The position numbers and the translations under genes are program-made. Below are positions 19,184-28,461 of a stretch of DNA of 53,658 bases, one piece after another (positions within the stretch are counted from its first letter, which is position 1; every line of letters begins with the position of its first letter). A model generated the notes under the pieces. The model saw nothing but the letters and a program-made list of their open reading frames with translations, ran no database searches and was not told the origin of the DNA. Location: the NCBI GenBank assembly GCA_003427395.1, contig BFEA01000001.1, positions 12,547,652 through 12,601,309 on the forward strand, in the 5' to 3' direction. Source of the DNA: Chara braunii (lineage: Eukaryota > Streptophyta > Charophyceae > Charales > Characeae).

Positions 19184-19304
19184 CTGTTTCTGTTGATTAA
19201 TAGGTAGGGTCTTTCTTTCCTTCTTTCTATCTTTTCCCTTTTCCCTTCCTTCTTCTTTTCAGATGGTGGACATTTTTCAATTTTTCAACTCGTCTTCTTG
19301 TTAG

Positions 19305-19972
19305 ATGGTAGACATTTTTCAACTTGTTTTTCCTTGTCTCTCCCTTTCTTACATTCTGTTTTTGAACTCACTTGCGTTCCCTTGGTTCAATAAACCTTTC
19401 CGTTATTTTTTTGACCCCCACCTTTTTATGCCTCTTTTCTGCTTTGAAGTCATTTTTCCATTTCTGCGATCCTTACTTGTACCTTCTATTTTCTGTAGGT
19501 CTCAATCAAGTAACCTTGAACTTGAGTAGTAGTTAATATTCCGCTGCATTACTTTTGATCCTCGTCTTGATCACGTGACTTTCTGAATCATACTGTTCTA
19601 GAGACTTCGGGAAGCTTCGTTACAGTTTCATGAATACGAGTATGTAGGATCTCGTCTATAATTCGACAAGGTATAAGAGTCTCGTCCATCTTGCGCTAGG
19701 TACTACCGACCTCTGACGAAGCCGGACAAGCGACCGACAGAAACACAGTGTACTACCGACCCCTGACGAAGCCGGACAGGCGACCGGCAGAAACGCAGTG
19801 TAGGGTCCAATCGCCTGATCTGCGTGTGTGTTGTCACTAAGAATGTTTTGACGCAGTTACCTGCGCTCAGTTCTACTCTCGTCTCATTTTCTTGTGTGGT
19901 GTGCCTTGTGTATGTTACATACTATGTGCTCAAGCACTTGCGTGTTTGTCCGCTATGACTGATGCTTGCAAC
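19305..19972 (+). repeat. PLE right terminal direct repeat (pLTR)
   Basis: Direct copy of 14097-14732. It additionally contains ~60 bp near its right end (about 19900-19955) and is preceded by a partial duplication of its first 25 bp at about 19262-19290. It carries the better-preserved tandem hammerhead units at 19700-19807. Confidence 0.85.
19758..19807 (+). ncRNA. Type I hammerhead ribozyme candidate (50 nt)
   Basis: The sequence folds as stem I GACCC (19758-19762) with GGGTC (19803-19807), five pairs. Core CTGACGA is at 19763-19769. Stem II is GCCGG (19771-19775) with CCGGC (19784-19788), five pairs around an 8-nt loop, and GAAA is at 19790-19793. Stem III is A-U, C-G, G-U around triloop CAG, with the scissile site after GTA (19800-19802). 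This is the CUGANGA...GAAA...UH arrangement in type I order with a very short stem III, as described for hammerheads in PLEs. One flaw is an A-A opposition at positions 10.1/11.1. A related but weaker unit lies just upstream at 19700-19749. Confidence 0.75.
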
Positions 19973-21671
19973 TTGCCCTTTTTCGATTAAGTTCCACGCG
20001 GCCGATTAGCGTCCATGCAGGAATCTTCAAAGAAATGGTTATAGTTTCGGGTGTCATAGTTTTTAATTTCTGGTGCTAAGCATGCGCGCGAGCTTTTCGA
20101 ATTCTTGCTCGACTATGCAAACTGGCTTCCAGCTTTGCATGCGCGCACCAACTTATCTTCTTGCTTGTCCCGCGCCTACGTGAATCTCTTCGTCTTCCTC
20201 CCCGCCCTCTTGCACCCCTACCCTCTTCGTCTTGCGGCGCAGTTGATTGGACGCTGGTCGAGTTTGTCGGATCAAGCCGTAAGAGCGAACTTACCCCCGT
20301 GGATTGACCGACCACCTCGATTGTGCAATAAGAGTTTTTGAGTATAGATTGATGGAATCTTCCTTTCTTGTGTCCTCCTCGTCTACCACCCGCAGTACAC
20401 GTTAGTGCCCCGCCACCTTCCACACTATAAGTTTGCACAGTTCCTCTCCCTCTCTTTGACCCCAGCTGCAATGCTGTGCGTGCTATGCGCGAAGGCTGTG
20501 GCACCGAACACACTTCACGTGCCCAAGGACGGGCAGAGTGAGGGCGTGGGGTAAGCTTAGCGGTAGTTTCGATGGGTGGTAGCCGGAGGGACAGAGCGGT
20601 GGTGGAGACAAAGGTGTGGCGAGTGGCAGGGCCTTGTGGCTATGCTGGTGGACCTTTGATTGGACTTGGTGGCTGTGCACGCGGAGTGCCAGCACAGTTG
20701 TTGTTTTTAATCTGAGTTGGGAGGGAATTCTGCTTCTTCTCCGTTGCTGCTTTGTCCGAGTGTTCATGTGTGCCCAAGACTAAGTGTATGACTGAGTCGT
20801 GTGCATGGCCTTGGTTGAAAGTGTCAAATGGTTGCATGATGCTTCACTGTCAGAAGGTCTAGGTGTGTATGGTGTGATTGCTCAATCACATGGATGTTGA
20901 TGGGTTGCTTTCACTCTCGTTGATTGGATTGCTCTCAGCAGTCTACGCGGATGTATGAGTGTGCTGACGCCCCTTGGTTTGGACCCAGACGAGGTTCTCA
21001 GCGCCGGCACGGGGAGCGCAAGCCTGTCACCGTTCCCCGTTTACTGATCCTGTTCCTCTTGCCCGCAGACACAGCCTGATGCATCCAGCTAATCGCTTGG
21101 TATGCAGTTTGGTAGGGAGTGGAGTCATATTGCCTGATGTCCTTCATGCAAACCATCACGATTTTTGTGAAGCAATCATTTTGTTTTGGGTGGTCATCAT
21201 CGTTGTCTTTCCTCGCGCTGCGATTGAGTGTGTGCGCAGGGACTGAGATAGGAACAGGAATTGCATGGAGTCGAGGTCTCCAATCTGAGAGTAAGCACTG
21301 GGAATTGCCCATGCTCTAACCTTAGATCGATCCGCCATAGCAGCCTCCCGGCGTTTCAGATCACAGGCGAAGATGGTGTCTACTGTGACGCAGGTGTAAG
21401 GAGGACACTATTGCGGACCGATCGAGTACACCTCTATAACCCATCTTAGGTGTGCCATATCGCGGGGGAGGGGTTTGTCTTGATTTGATGTTTCAATGCG
21501 CCGCAACTGATTATGCTGTATTCTGATCTGACAGACTGACAGTTCTCACCTGGTCGGCGGCACATGCCACATGGAATTTGCAATTTAACTGCAGGTGGAG
21601 CAAGCTCGGAAACTTGTGTTCCTGGCGACGGTTGGTGCTGGAGTAAAAGGGTCCATTTGGTTCCTGGACCT
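19973..21671. other. Unassigned spacer
   Basis: No gene recognised. The GC-rich open frame at 20076-20513 (minus, Arg/Gly/Ser-rich) overlaps a plus-strand frame and looks like a composition artefact. A 30-bp word CAAGCTCGGAAACTTGTGTT at 21600-21619 recurs at 49256, marking a dispersed repeat. Confidence 0.3.
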
Positions 21672-21970
21672 CTTCTTTTTTTTTCTTTTTTCTTTTTTTA
21701 ACCAACCCCCCCCTGCAGTGCTAGCGGGGCTGATAAAAGCAGACACCACTAGCACCCGGGGAGAGGCTCCATCTATTGGTGGGGAGCATCACCTGCTGGA
21801 AAACGGGTCCAGAGTCCCATGTATAGAATGAATACAAAATGAATGAAAGACCTGCCAGCATTGATTACTCTGGCTTCCAGAGGATTAACTGTGCAGGTTT
21901 GTTGAGAACAGGGAGAAAACCTCTTCCTCCCAATACCAGATGCGGGATATCTACTGCTGAAAAACCTCTC
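21672..21970 (-). mobile_element. LINE 3'-UTR fragment (minus)
   Basis: The T-rich run at 21672-21706 is the poly(A) side of a minus-strand insertion. The adjoining 21710-21965 aligns with 51755-52010, the 3' UTR of the LINE there: CCCCTGCAGTGCTAGCGG, the TATTGGTGGGGAGC...GGTCCAGxGTCCC hairpin (21781-21818) and AGAGGATTAACTGTGCAGGT. No coding sequence is present, so this is a 5'-truncated copy. Confidence 0.75.
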
Positions 21971-22280
21971 CCGCCATTCAGGTGCGGTTCCGGGCCCTGG
22001 TCCCTCCGCGGCAACTGCTGTCAGATTACAAGGAGTCTGATCGATCCGACCAGCGGGATTAGCCCATTCCCTTGGACTCCAAAGTTTATTTTCCCTGAGT
22101 GTCCGCAAAAGAACGGGTTGCATGTACCTAGATTAGGACCTCGTTCATTACTTTTAAACCACTAGTACCTCCGAGCCTGTTTTTGCCGAGCCTGAATTTC
22201 ACTGTGCTCCTAGTTTTGCGGAGCCTGGGTCCCACTCCATTTCTTCTTTTTTTTTAAGATTTCACATGAGTGCAGGACAT

Positions 22281-22282
<2 letters not shown>

Positions 22283-22369
<87 letters not shown>

Positions 22370-22912
22370 AAGCTGCCTTCTCCTCATTGGGGGACAGCCA
22401 TATATTTTTCTCTCACCTCACATATCTTTTAACTGGCGTTCTGCCATGTCATGGAACATATCTTTCCGACTACTCCTAAGGCTATATAGGGGACCCCTGC
22501 AAGCATAGCTTTCTACTTCTCTTCGGTGAAGGGGGTTACCTCTCTCGGTGGAGAGAGGGGTAACGGCATGTTTGCCCCCTTGCCCTAGTGTTTAGGGTGC
22601 AGGGTTGGGGCCGCCGGTGGGGGCCCGGCTAACACAAGGACCAAGCATTTGCCAGTAACTGTGCCTCCCTTTCATCTTCCCCCACCCCCATCGAGTAACA
22701 GTAGGGTCTAAAGCCAACACACTCCCACACACCACATGCAACCCACACACTCACACCCGTGTTGGCTGAAGACCTTACTAATACCGACTGGGAGGACCCA
22801 GCTGACTATCTCAGTTGGTTGGCACCAAGAGTCCTACAGGCGGCCATGGGGATTGAACCCACGACCTCCTGAATGCCACTTGCGTGCCTAACCAATTGAG
22901 CTAGGCCACTGG
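22283..22912 (-). mobile_element. tRNA-headed SINE with 86-nt poly(A) (minus)
   Basis: On the minus strand the head (22841-22912) has box A TAGCTCAATTGG (complement of 22892-22903) and box B GGGTTCAATC (complement of 22851-22860). The body runs down to 22369, followed by an uninterrupted run of 86 T on the plus strand (22283-22368), its poly(A). It shares its head with the SINE at 24488. The head resembles a tRNA but lacks a closing acceptor stem. Confidence 0.8.
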
Positions 22913-23225
22913 ATGGTCCCACTCCACTTTCTCTCAATTTTTCCTCACACTACCTACCTACCACTACTCCTACCTAGAGGCATACGGGGAAACCGTAGCA
23001 TACCAGAGCCGTGTTTTTACAGCCCCTCGAGCCTGCAGGATACCGGCCAGGGGACGGCCGGTAACACCAGGGATAAAGCGGACCAATCCCCCGTGCCTCC
23101 CCTCAGGCCCCTCCCCTACGAACATAGTAGACTCTGCTTGATGCCGATCGGGGGATCCAGTGGTCTATCTCTTGGGTAGCGGGTGCCAAGTAAGCCCAGG
23201 AAGGCATGAGGCCAATGGGGCCACT
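22913..23225 (-). mobile_element. SINE body, head-less copy (minus)
   Basis: The minus strand of about 22970-23215 aligns with the body of the SINE at 24550-24780: GGCCTCATG..CCTTCCTGGGC, TTGGCACCCGC, CCCCCGA.CGGCAT, and ACCGGCCG.CCCCTGGCCGGTAT. The tRNA-like head is missing, so it is 5'-truncated. It abuts the complete SINE at 22283-22912. Confidence 0.7.
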
Positions 23226-24487
23226 CCATTTCATTTCTTGTACTCTCACGGAAAGAACAAAAAAAAAAAAAAAAAGGAAAAGAAAAGTCGCGGCCGTGAA
23301 ACTCACAAAAGAAGCGGAGGGGGCGGAAGAAACAAATCTTTGGCCGTGAAATGCAGTTGTATGCATACTTGGAAGTGGTAGTGTGAGTGTGCCCTCAGTG
23401 AGGACATTTCAGCCTGCTGGCCAGAGTGTCAGATTCAAGAGAAAAAAAAAAGAAGGAAAATCACAGATTCTGACGTGATATTGGCTGGATACATTCCTCT
23501 GAGTGCCAGTGTGATCAGGAGGGAGATGCCACTAGCCATGTATGTGGATTAGTGTGGCGGGTGTGGGACGGGTGGGGGACAGGTGGGTGGCAGTGTGAAA
23601 TAGGGAAAATAAACGCAAAAAAACATTTCATGACCAGACAAATGAAGAAAAAACTGCTAAAAGAGAAAAGAAAGTGCTCTTCTCACAGATGGAGTCTGCT
23701 CCAGACGGGGTGTTAGATGTCAGGGTATGATTCACTGACCATGGCTGTGGCAGTCAAGACGACTGCATGTGAGTGGGCACATGGACCATATTCATTGACA
23801 ATAGTCTGAGACTCTGAGCTTCCTTGAAATAGGCCGCAGTGCACGCTGTTCGGTTGTTCTGACAGAAAAGTCTCTTTGGCAAAGGAGGGCATTTGCTGTA
23901 GGTGAGGGGATCGAACCCTCCCAAACACCTTCCAAACCACAATCAATTTCCAGCGATGAAGCCATTCGTCTTTGCCTTCGCCGTGAGTGAAACGTGTGTG
24001 ACTTCATGAACCAAAAAACTTGGTTGTGATTTCATGCACGTTTGGGACAGCCACAGGACCCGGACAACAAAAACAAAAGAAAAAACTACCAATGGGAGAG
24101 CAAAAGAAAACATCCTTTTCCCGGGCTTGACTCACAAAAACAGGCTACTGCTGATTTCCTGCCAAATCCAAGATGCCTGACAGTCACACACCTTAAACAT
24201 TAATCCACATACATCGGTAGTGGGATCTCCCTCCAGGGTTGAGGAACTGCAGCTTCAGCAAATCACCGACTATGCCCTGCCTCGCTGGCAGGGGACTGGT
24301 AAGAGAAAAAAAAAGTAAAAAAGGAAAGCGACAACATCCACAATCTGACCGTGTTAGCAGCAAGATTCATTCTGTGGAGGACTACTGTGAGCAGGGCCTC
24401 CTAGACTACCCTGCCCGACATCATTGCAGTAGAGAAAGTATCTTTTTTTTTTTTTCACGAGCGGGCAATATAAAACTAAAGTTTAAT
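23226..24487. other. Unassigned spacer
   Basis: I see no gene. It contains A-rich tracts (23259-23276, 23438-23452) and a word GAGGGGATCGAACCCTCCCA at about 23906-23925 that resembles an antisense tRNA box B, without a matching box A nearby. There is a T-tract just before the next SINE at 24443-24455. Confidence 0.3.
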
Positions 24488-24860
24488 CCAGCGGCCTAGC
24501 TCAGTTGGTAAGGCATGCAAGTGGCATTCAGGACGTCCTGGGTTCAATCTCCATTGGCCTCATGTACCTTCCTGGGCAAGCTTGGCACCCGCCACCTAGA
24601 GATATGCTGTTGGTCCCCCCGAGTGGCATTGAGCAGAGACTGTCGATGTTCATAGGAGGAGGGGACTGGAGCAGAGGCACAGTGACTGGCCCATTGAAGA
24701 AGCTCAGTCTTGATGCTACCGGCTGACCCCTGGCCGGTATCGCTCACCTGCTGGTGGATGGAGCTCCCACATGTTCCCTCGTTGGAGGCTTGAGCACGGA
24801 TGCGGCTGCTACGGGGTTCCCCGTAATACTATAATGACAATTAAAAAGGCCTGAAAGGCT
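24488..24860 (+). mobile_element. tRNA-headed SINE (plus)
   Basis: Box A TAGCTCAGTTGG is at 24497-24508 and box B GGTTCAATCTC at 24541-24551, spaced as in a pol III type 2 promoter. The body shares GGCCTCATG, TTGGCACCCGC and ACCGGCTGACCCCTGGCCGGT with the minus-strand copy at 22913-23225. The 3' end is near an A-rich ATTAAAAAGG at 24839-24848. This is the reference copy for the family in this window. Confidence 0.75.
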
Positions 24861-25977
24861 GTCCTGTCCAGATTGGACAGGTAATTGAATTGGGTGGGCT
24901 TAAAGAATTAGCCTAGTGCCTCATCCTGCAGACTCTAGTAGGCAGCGAACCACCCTACCTTTCCTCTAAGGTGCGATATCCCTCCTTCCCTCCCTAAGTA
25001 TCATGCCTACCTATCCCAGGCTCCCCTTGACGAGCCCTAATCCAGCTGATTCCCCCAATGAGAATTCCCAACGGACACCAACCTGGATGAAGCGCCATCT
25101 CACAGGCATCATATGGTACCTGTGGGATCAAGAATGTCCAGCACCCTACCCCATATGAACACCCTGTGTGTGCGTAGCATTACCCTTATTCGGATCCTAC
25201 CGTAGTCAGGTCACTATGTATGGACTCTTGTTTGGGTACCATAGGCACTGTGACGAGAAACCATGGAACCCCACAGACTAGTACAGACTGGTGAAACCGA
25301 CAATTCGAAGGGTCCCGAATTGCACGCAGCGGGTACCACCTATTGTTCCAAGCAGATCCTGTTGATGTATAGAGGGCCCAGGGGCCAGGGCCCTACCAGC
25401 CACCCTATCGTTACGAAGTCCTAGCAGTCCAAATGACAAATCTACCAGCGACCCTACCGTTACGAGTCCTAGCAGTCCCAATGACAAATCTCCCCTCCCC
25501 TTCCCTAGCTAATCCCTCCCCTAGGACCCTCAACCTAATCCTCCCCCCCCCTTACCCCCATGGGAAGTACACGAGCGTGACCCCACTCATCAGACCCGAC
25601 CATAGACAAAGTACTCAAACAGCCCTCCTGAGGCCCACCACCAGCAAAAACAACCATGGACTGGACCCCTTGGGCGGTGCGCAGGCAGACCCATTCTGGG
25701 GAGGTGGGTTATCAGAGGTTGGTTGGGGGTAGTTGATGAGCGCCGAGGTCTCCACCATTACCAGTGGTCGATTCTCCCTAGCGAACAGACATAAGCAACG
25801 CTCATTAGTAGCAGAAAGCAACCACATACATCCATACAGACTATGATATCACACTAGCTGACATAGCAACCAGCATATTCAACAACCAACAGCAGCCATA
25901 TATGAACCGAGTTGTGCTAGGTTGGTACTTAGAGGGGCTCATGGTTTAGACCTTGGTTAGCCGACCATTAGACACTG
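24861..25977. other. Unassigned spacer with a 49-bp tandem pair
   Basis: No gene recognised. Two 49-bp copies (ACCAGCCACCCTATCGTTAC... at 25395 and ACCAGCGACCCTACCGTTAC... at 25444), each ending in CTAGCAGTCC and AATGACAAATCT, form a local tandem duplication. The remainder is pyrimidine-rich and ends at the gypsy LTR. Confidence 0.4.
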
Positions 25978-26691
25978 TGTGACGAACTGTTTTCTGCAAC
26001 CGTGCGATTTTCTGCGCAAGGCTACTTCGGGGGTTGAATCGGAAGGGCCCACAAGATTACATGGGTGCCCTTGTTTTTCTTGTTTTTCTTGTTTTTGGAA
26101 TCCAGGCCAGGGGTGATCTTGTGACTATTGGTAGCTGGTCGCGCCTTAGCGAGCGTGAGAGAGAACTGTTGCCATAACTTCTTTCTTGTTCTGTTGTGGG
26201 AAATGGGGATTTTGGCGCGGTCGTCGCGCGGGAAAATCTTTTTGAATTTTCAAACTGAGGTCGAGCCCCCGTGAGCTCTCGGAATTTGCTCCGTTCGAAA
26301 TTTCTTTTTACAATTAGGATTTAGATTAGGAATTTAGGCGCGTCTCAATTTTTGTTGCACGACGCTTCTTGCTGGCGCACGCCTTGCCGCGTTAGGATCT
26401 ATGTTCTGACTTTTCCGCACCTTTATCCTTGCGTGTAACTGTAATGTTTGTTTTGGCGGGCATAATTGCAACTGTAATCCCCGTGTTCTTGATATTTTTT
26501 GTGGTGTCCATGTGCGCGCGTACTTCTTCCTCTGTCCTAATTGACCGGAACGCTTGCATGAATGGATCGATATGTTGAGTGAGGCTACACCCCCCACGTC
26601 GCGGCCTGGCCATGCAGACGTAGGCACTTCTTCCTCCTCTTTCTTTTTGCACTTAGCCACAATCCCGGGTATCTCGCACAAACATGCATGC

Positions 26692-26698
26692 TATAAAT
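26692..26698 (+). promoter_or_regulatory. TATA box of gypsy LTR A
   Basis: TATAAAT, conserved at 39537-39543 in copy B within the same CTCGCA...GC-ATATAAATCTCGCAAGCG-like context. Transcription would be expected to start about 25-35 bp downstream, near 26720-26730, leaving a short first exon before the donor site at 26783. Confidence 0.65.
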
Positions 26699-26782
26699 CT
26701 CGCAAGCGCGGTTAACTGCCTCTCTAAGACTTCTGGAAGTTAGCGTGGTCGAGAGGATCGGCTAGCGAGCGAGATTTGTAAG

Positions 26783-26951
26783 GTGAGTAGAGAGTTGGGC
26801 GATCTGACGAGCTGGTGCTGGGTATGCGGGGTTGACGTGGGGCCGCGACGGACTGTGGCCCACGGGCGAACCTGTCGTGCATGCTCGGACTAAGCGGGGT
26901 GACAACTCTGTGTGGGTGCGAGGCGACGGACTGCCCGCATTGAGACGTTGT

Positions 26952-26988
<37 letters not shown>

Positions 26989-27362
26989 GAGAGAGAGAGA
27001 GAGAGACACGGGAAGTGTCGTGGTGATGTTTCTCTTCCGTCCTTCTCAACAATTTTGGTATTCGGCGCCAGTCGCCTTGCCCTTCTTTTGGTCGGCACCT
27101 CGGAATTTTCTTCCTTGTTTTTGCTTCGGATATGGATTGTTTTCCCCACTCTCCATCTCTATTTTTTTGAATCGGCAAATCTAATTGATTGGTTCCCGGC
27201 GAACGAGCCTTGTGTAATCTCTAGGCTAACTGGCCAAAGAATTGTCGCATGACCCTCGATTCTCTGTTTATGTGTAAGATAGATGCATGGGCGATAGGCG
27301 TGATTTTGTCTGTATATGAATTGGATAAACATGCTAACTATTAAATAACCGTCGCATTATAG
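26783..27362 (+). other. Predicted leader intron, copy A (580 bp)
   Basis: The donor is AAG/GTGAGT at 26783, the branch site CTAAC at 27334-27338 (25 nt upstream), and the acceptor ATTATAG/GATGG at 27362. The first ATG (27364) follows directly. All three signals are conserved at the equivalent places in copy B (39628-40230), while the GA tract between differs in length. The first frame then runs only ~22 codons before a stop, so gag here is broken. Confidence 0.6.
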
Positions 27363-27471
27363 GATGGCCCAATCTCGCGAATCACTGACGTTCATCCATT
27401 TGATCGAAGGACAGGTCCCGCGCACACACATATAGGCTCGACCAAAGACGATCGCTGCCTACACGAGCGTC

Positions 27472-28461
27472 TGCGAAACCTAAAAAGGAATCGGGTGGTC
27501 CTTCGTTCGTTATAGGAGAAACTGATGTCATGAATATCGTCCGAGCCCTGGATCATCGGATCCCCTTGCCTATCAGACACTTGTTGTCCATATCGGAACA
27601 AGCGAATGAACGAATGTTGCAGCATTGCAAGGCAAACCGGAAACGGTTTCCCCTCGCTAAGCAAGCAGCCATCAAAGGGAAAGCCCCCGCCTGCGAAGAC
27701 AGACCAGATGTCCCCAGCACCTCGGACTCGATAAGGTTACGACTCGTCCGAAAAGATGCTCATTTTCTGCGCATTAAGGCCATTCCGTGGAAATCCGCGG
27801 AATGCGACATAGAAGTCTGGGAAATCCGTACAACGCTATTATCGAATTTATCGACTCAGGGGCCGCGGTCCTAGCCATTTCTTTGAGGGTCGTGGAACGG
27901 GCAGTAAGAAGAAAGGATCTGATCTCGTTGACAGAAGGAGATCACCTTGTCTTCGCCGATGAGGGAAAGATCAAGGTAGTAGGAAGGATGACAAATATTG
28001 CATGTCGACTAGGGAAAGTTCACGCGTTGGGAGATTTCGTGGTACTAGACGTAAACACATATGATGTTCTTTTAGGATTACCAGCCTTTACCACACTAAG
28101 AGCCAATTCCGAGAGGCGGTCAGTCATTCTGCGGAACACGGGCGGGAAACCATACATTATCCCGATGCGCTTAACTCATCGGACTATGCTGCCTGCCACC
28201 CGGAAAAGCCCCCCCGAGACTGGAGAACCACTCCTTGTGATCACCTGGAAGGAAAAGAACCACGGAGAAACGACACCAGAGTTGTCAAGCAAGTCTTCTG
28301 ACAGTGAGGACGAATCAGACCCAGTAATCCGGGATATGGCGCACCAACTGATGCGCTGCCCCGTTCGACAGAAAACAACGAAAACATTCGTCCTTACGGA
28401 AAGAAATCTTCGACGCACACAGACTCTAACCTTAGGGGAACCACTCGTACAAGTGTCTTGA
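27472..28461 (+). pseudogene. Ty3/gypsy gag-protease junction and aspartic protease
   Basis: Before the protease a frame reads KPKKESGG through NIVRALDHRIPLPIRHLLSI to about 27820. A shift to frame 1 then opens the protease: FIDSGAAVLAIS with the catalytic D-S-G at 27853-27861, and TYDVLLGLPAF (about 28051-28083), the LLG hydrophobic-Gly motif. A basic and acidic spacer (SSKSSDSEDESD) follows. The TGA at 28459 interrupts the polyprotein. It would cleave the element's Gag-Pol. Most of gag, including any zinc knuckle, is absent between the leader and this point. Confidence 0.75.

Larger units (their letters stand above)
14097..19972 (+). mobile_element. Penelope-like retroelement with N-terminal GIY-YIG and gag-like ORF
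   Basis: A 5.9-kb element is bounded by ~650-bp direct repeats (14097-14732 and 19305-19972). In order it holds a zinc-knuckle/coiled-coil ORF, a GIY-YIG nuclease remnant, a basic linker ORF and a reverse transcriptase. It resembles PLEs in its RT block order, in the post-RT segment, in direct pseudo-LTRs and in a type I hammerhead within the right repeat. PLEs with GIY-YIG upstream of RT are known from the green lineage (the permuted Chlamys-type clade). All frames are interrupted, so this copy is inactive. I infer family from motifs; an alternative is an unusual LTR element that captured a GIY-YIG domain. Confidence 0.7.
25978..27481 (+). repeat. Gypsy LTR plus leader, copy A
   Basis: A 1.5-kb segment beginning TGTGACGAAC, repeated in direct orientation at 38824-40348 with high similarity throughout. 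It contains a TATA box, a predicted leader intron, a (GA)n tract (26953-27006) and an ATG at 27364. The match runs past any plausible LTR end through the leader to GCGAAACCT, then stops in both copies. A TGGTGCTGGGTAT word at 26813 is a possible but unproven primer-binding site. Directly downstream is the gypsy protease, so most of gag is missing. Confidence 0.75.

Noticed and set aside
20076-20513. 145-codon Arg/Gly-rich minus-strand frame
   Set aside because: GC-rich low-complexity composition, overlapping frame on the other strand, no domain.
22270-22479. Poly-Phe frame
   Set aside because: Translation of the 86-nt T run (SINE poly(A)).
26724-27178. Ser-Leu-rich frames over GA tracts (also at 35145-35597 and 39569-40024)
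   Set aside because: Composed mostly of the GA microsatellite. In the gypsy copies the tract lies within the predicted intron.
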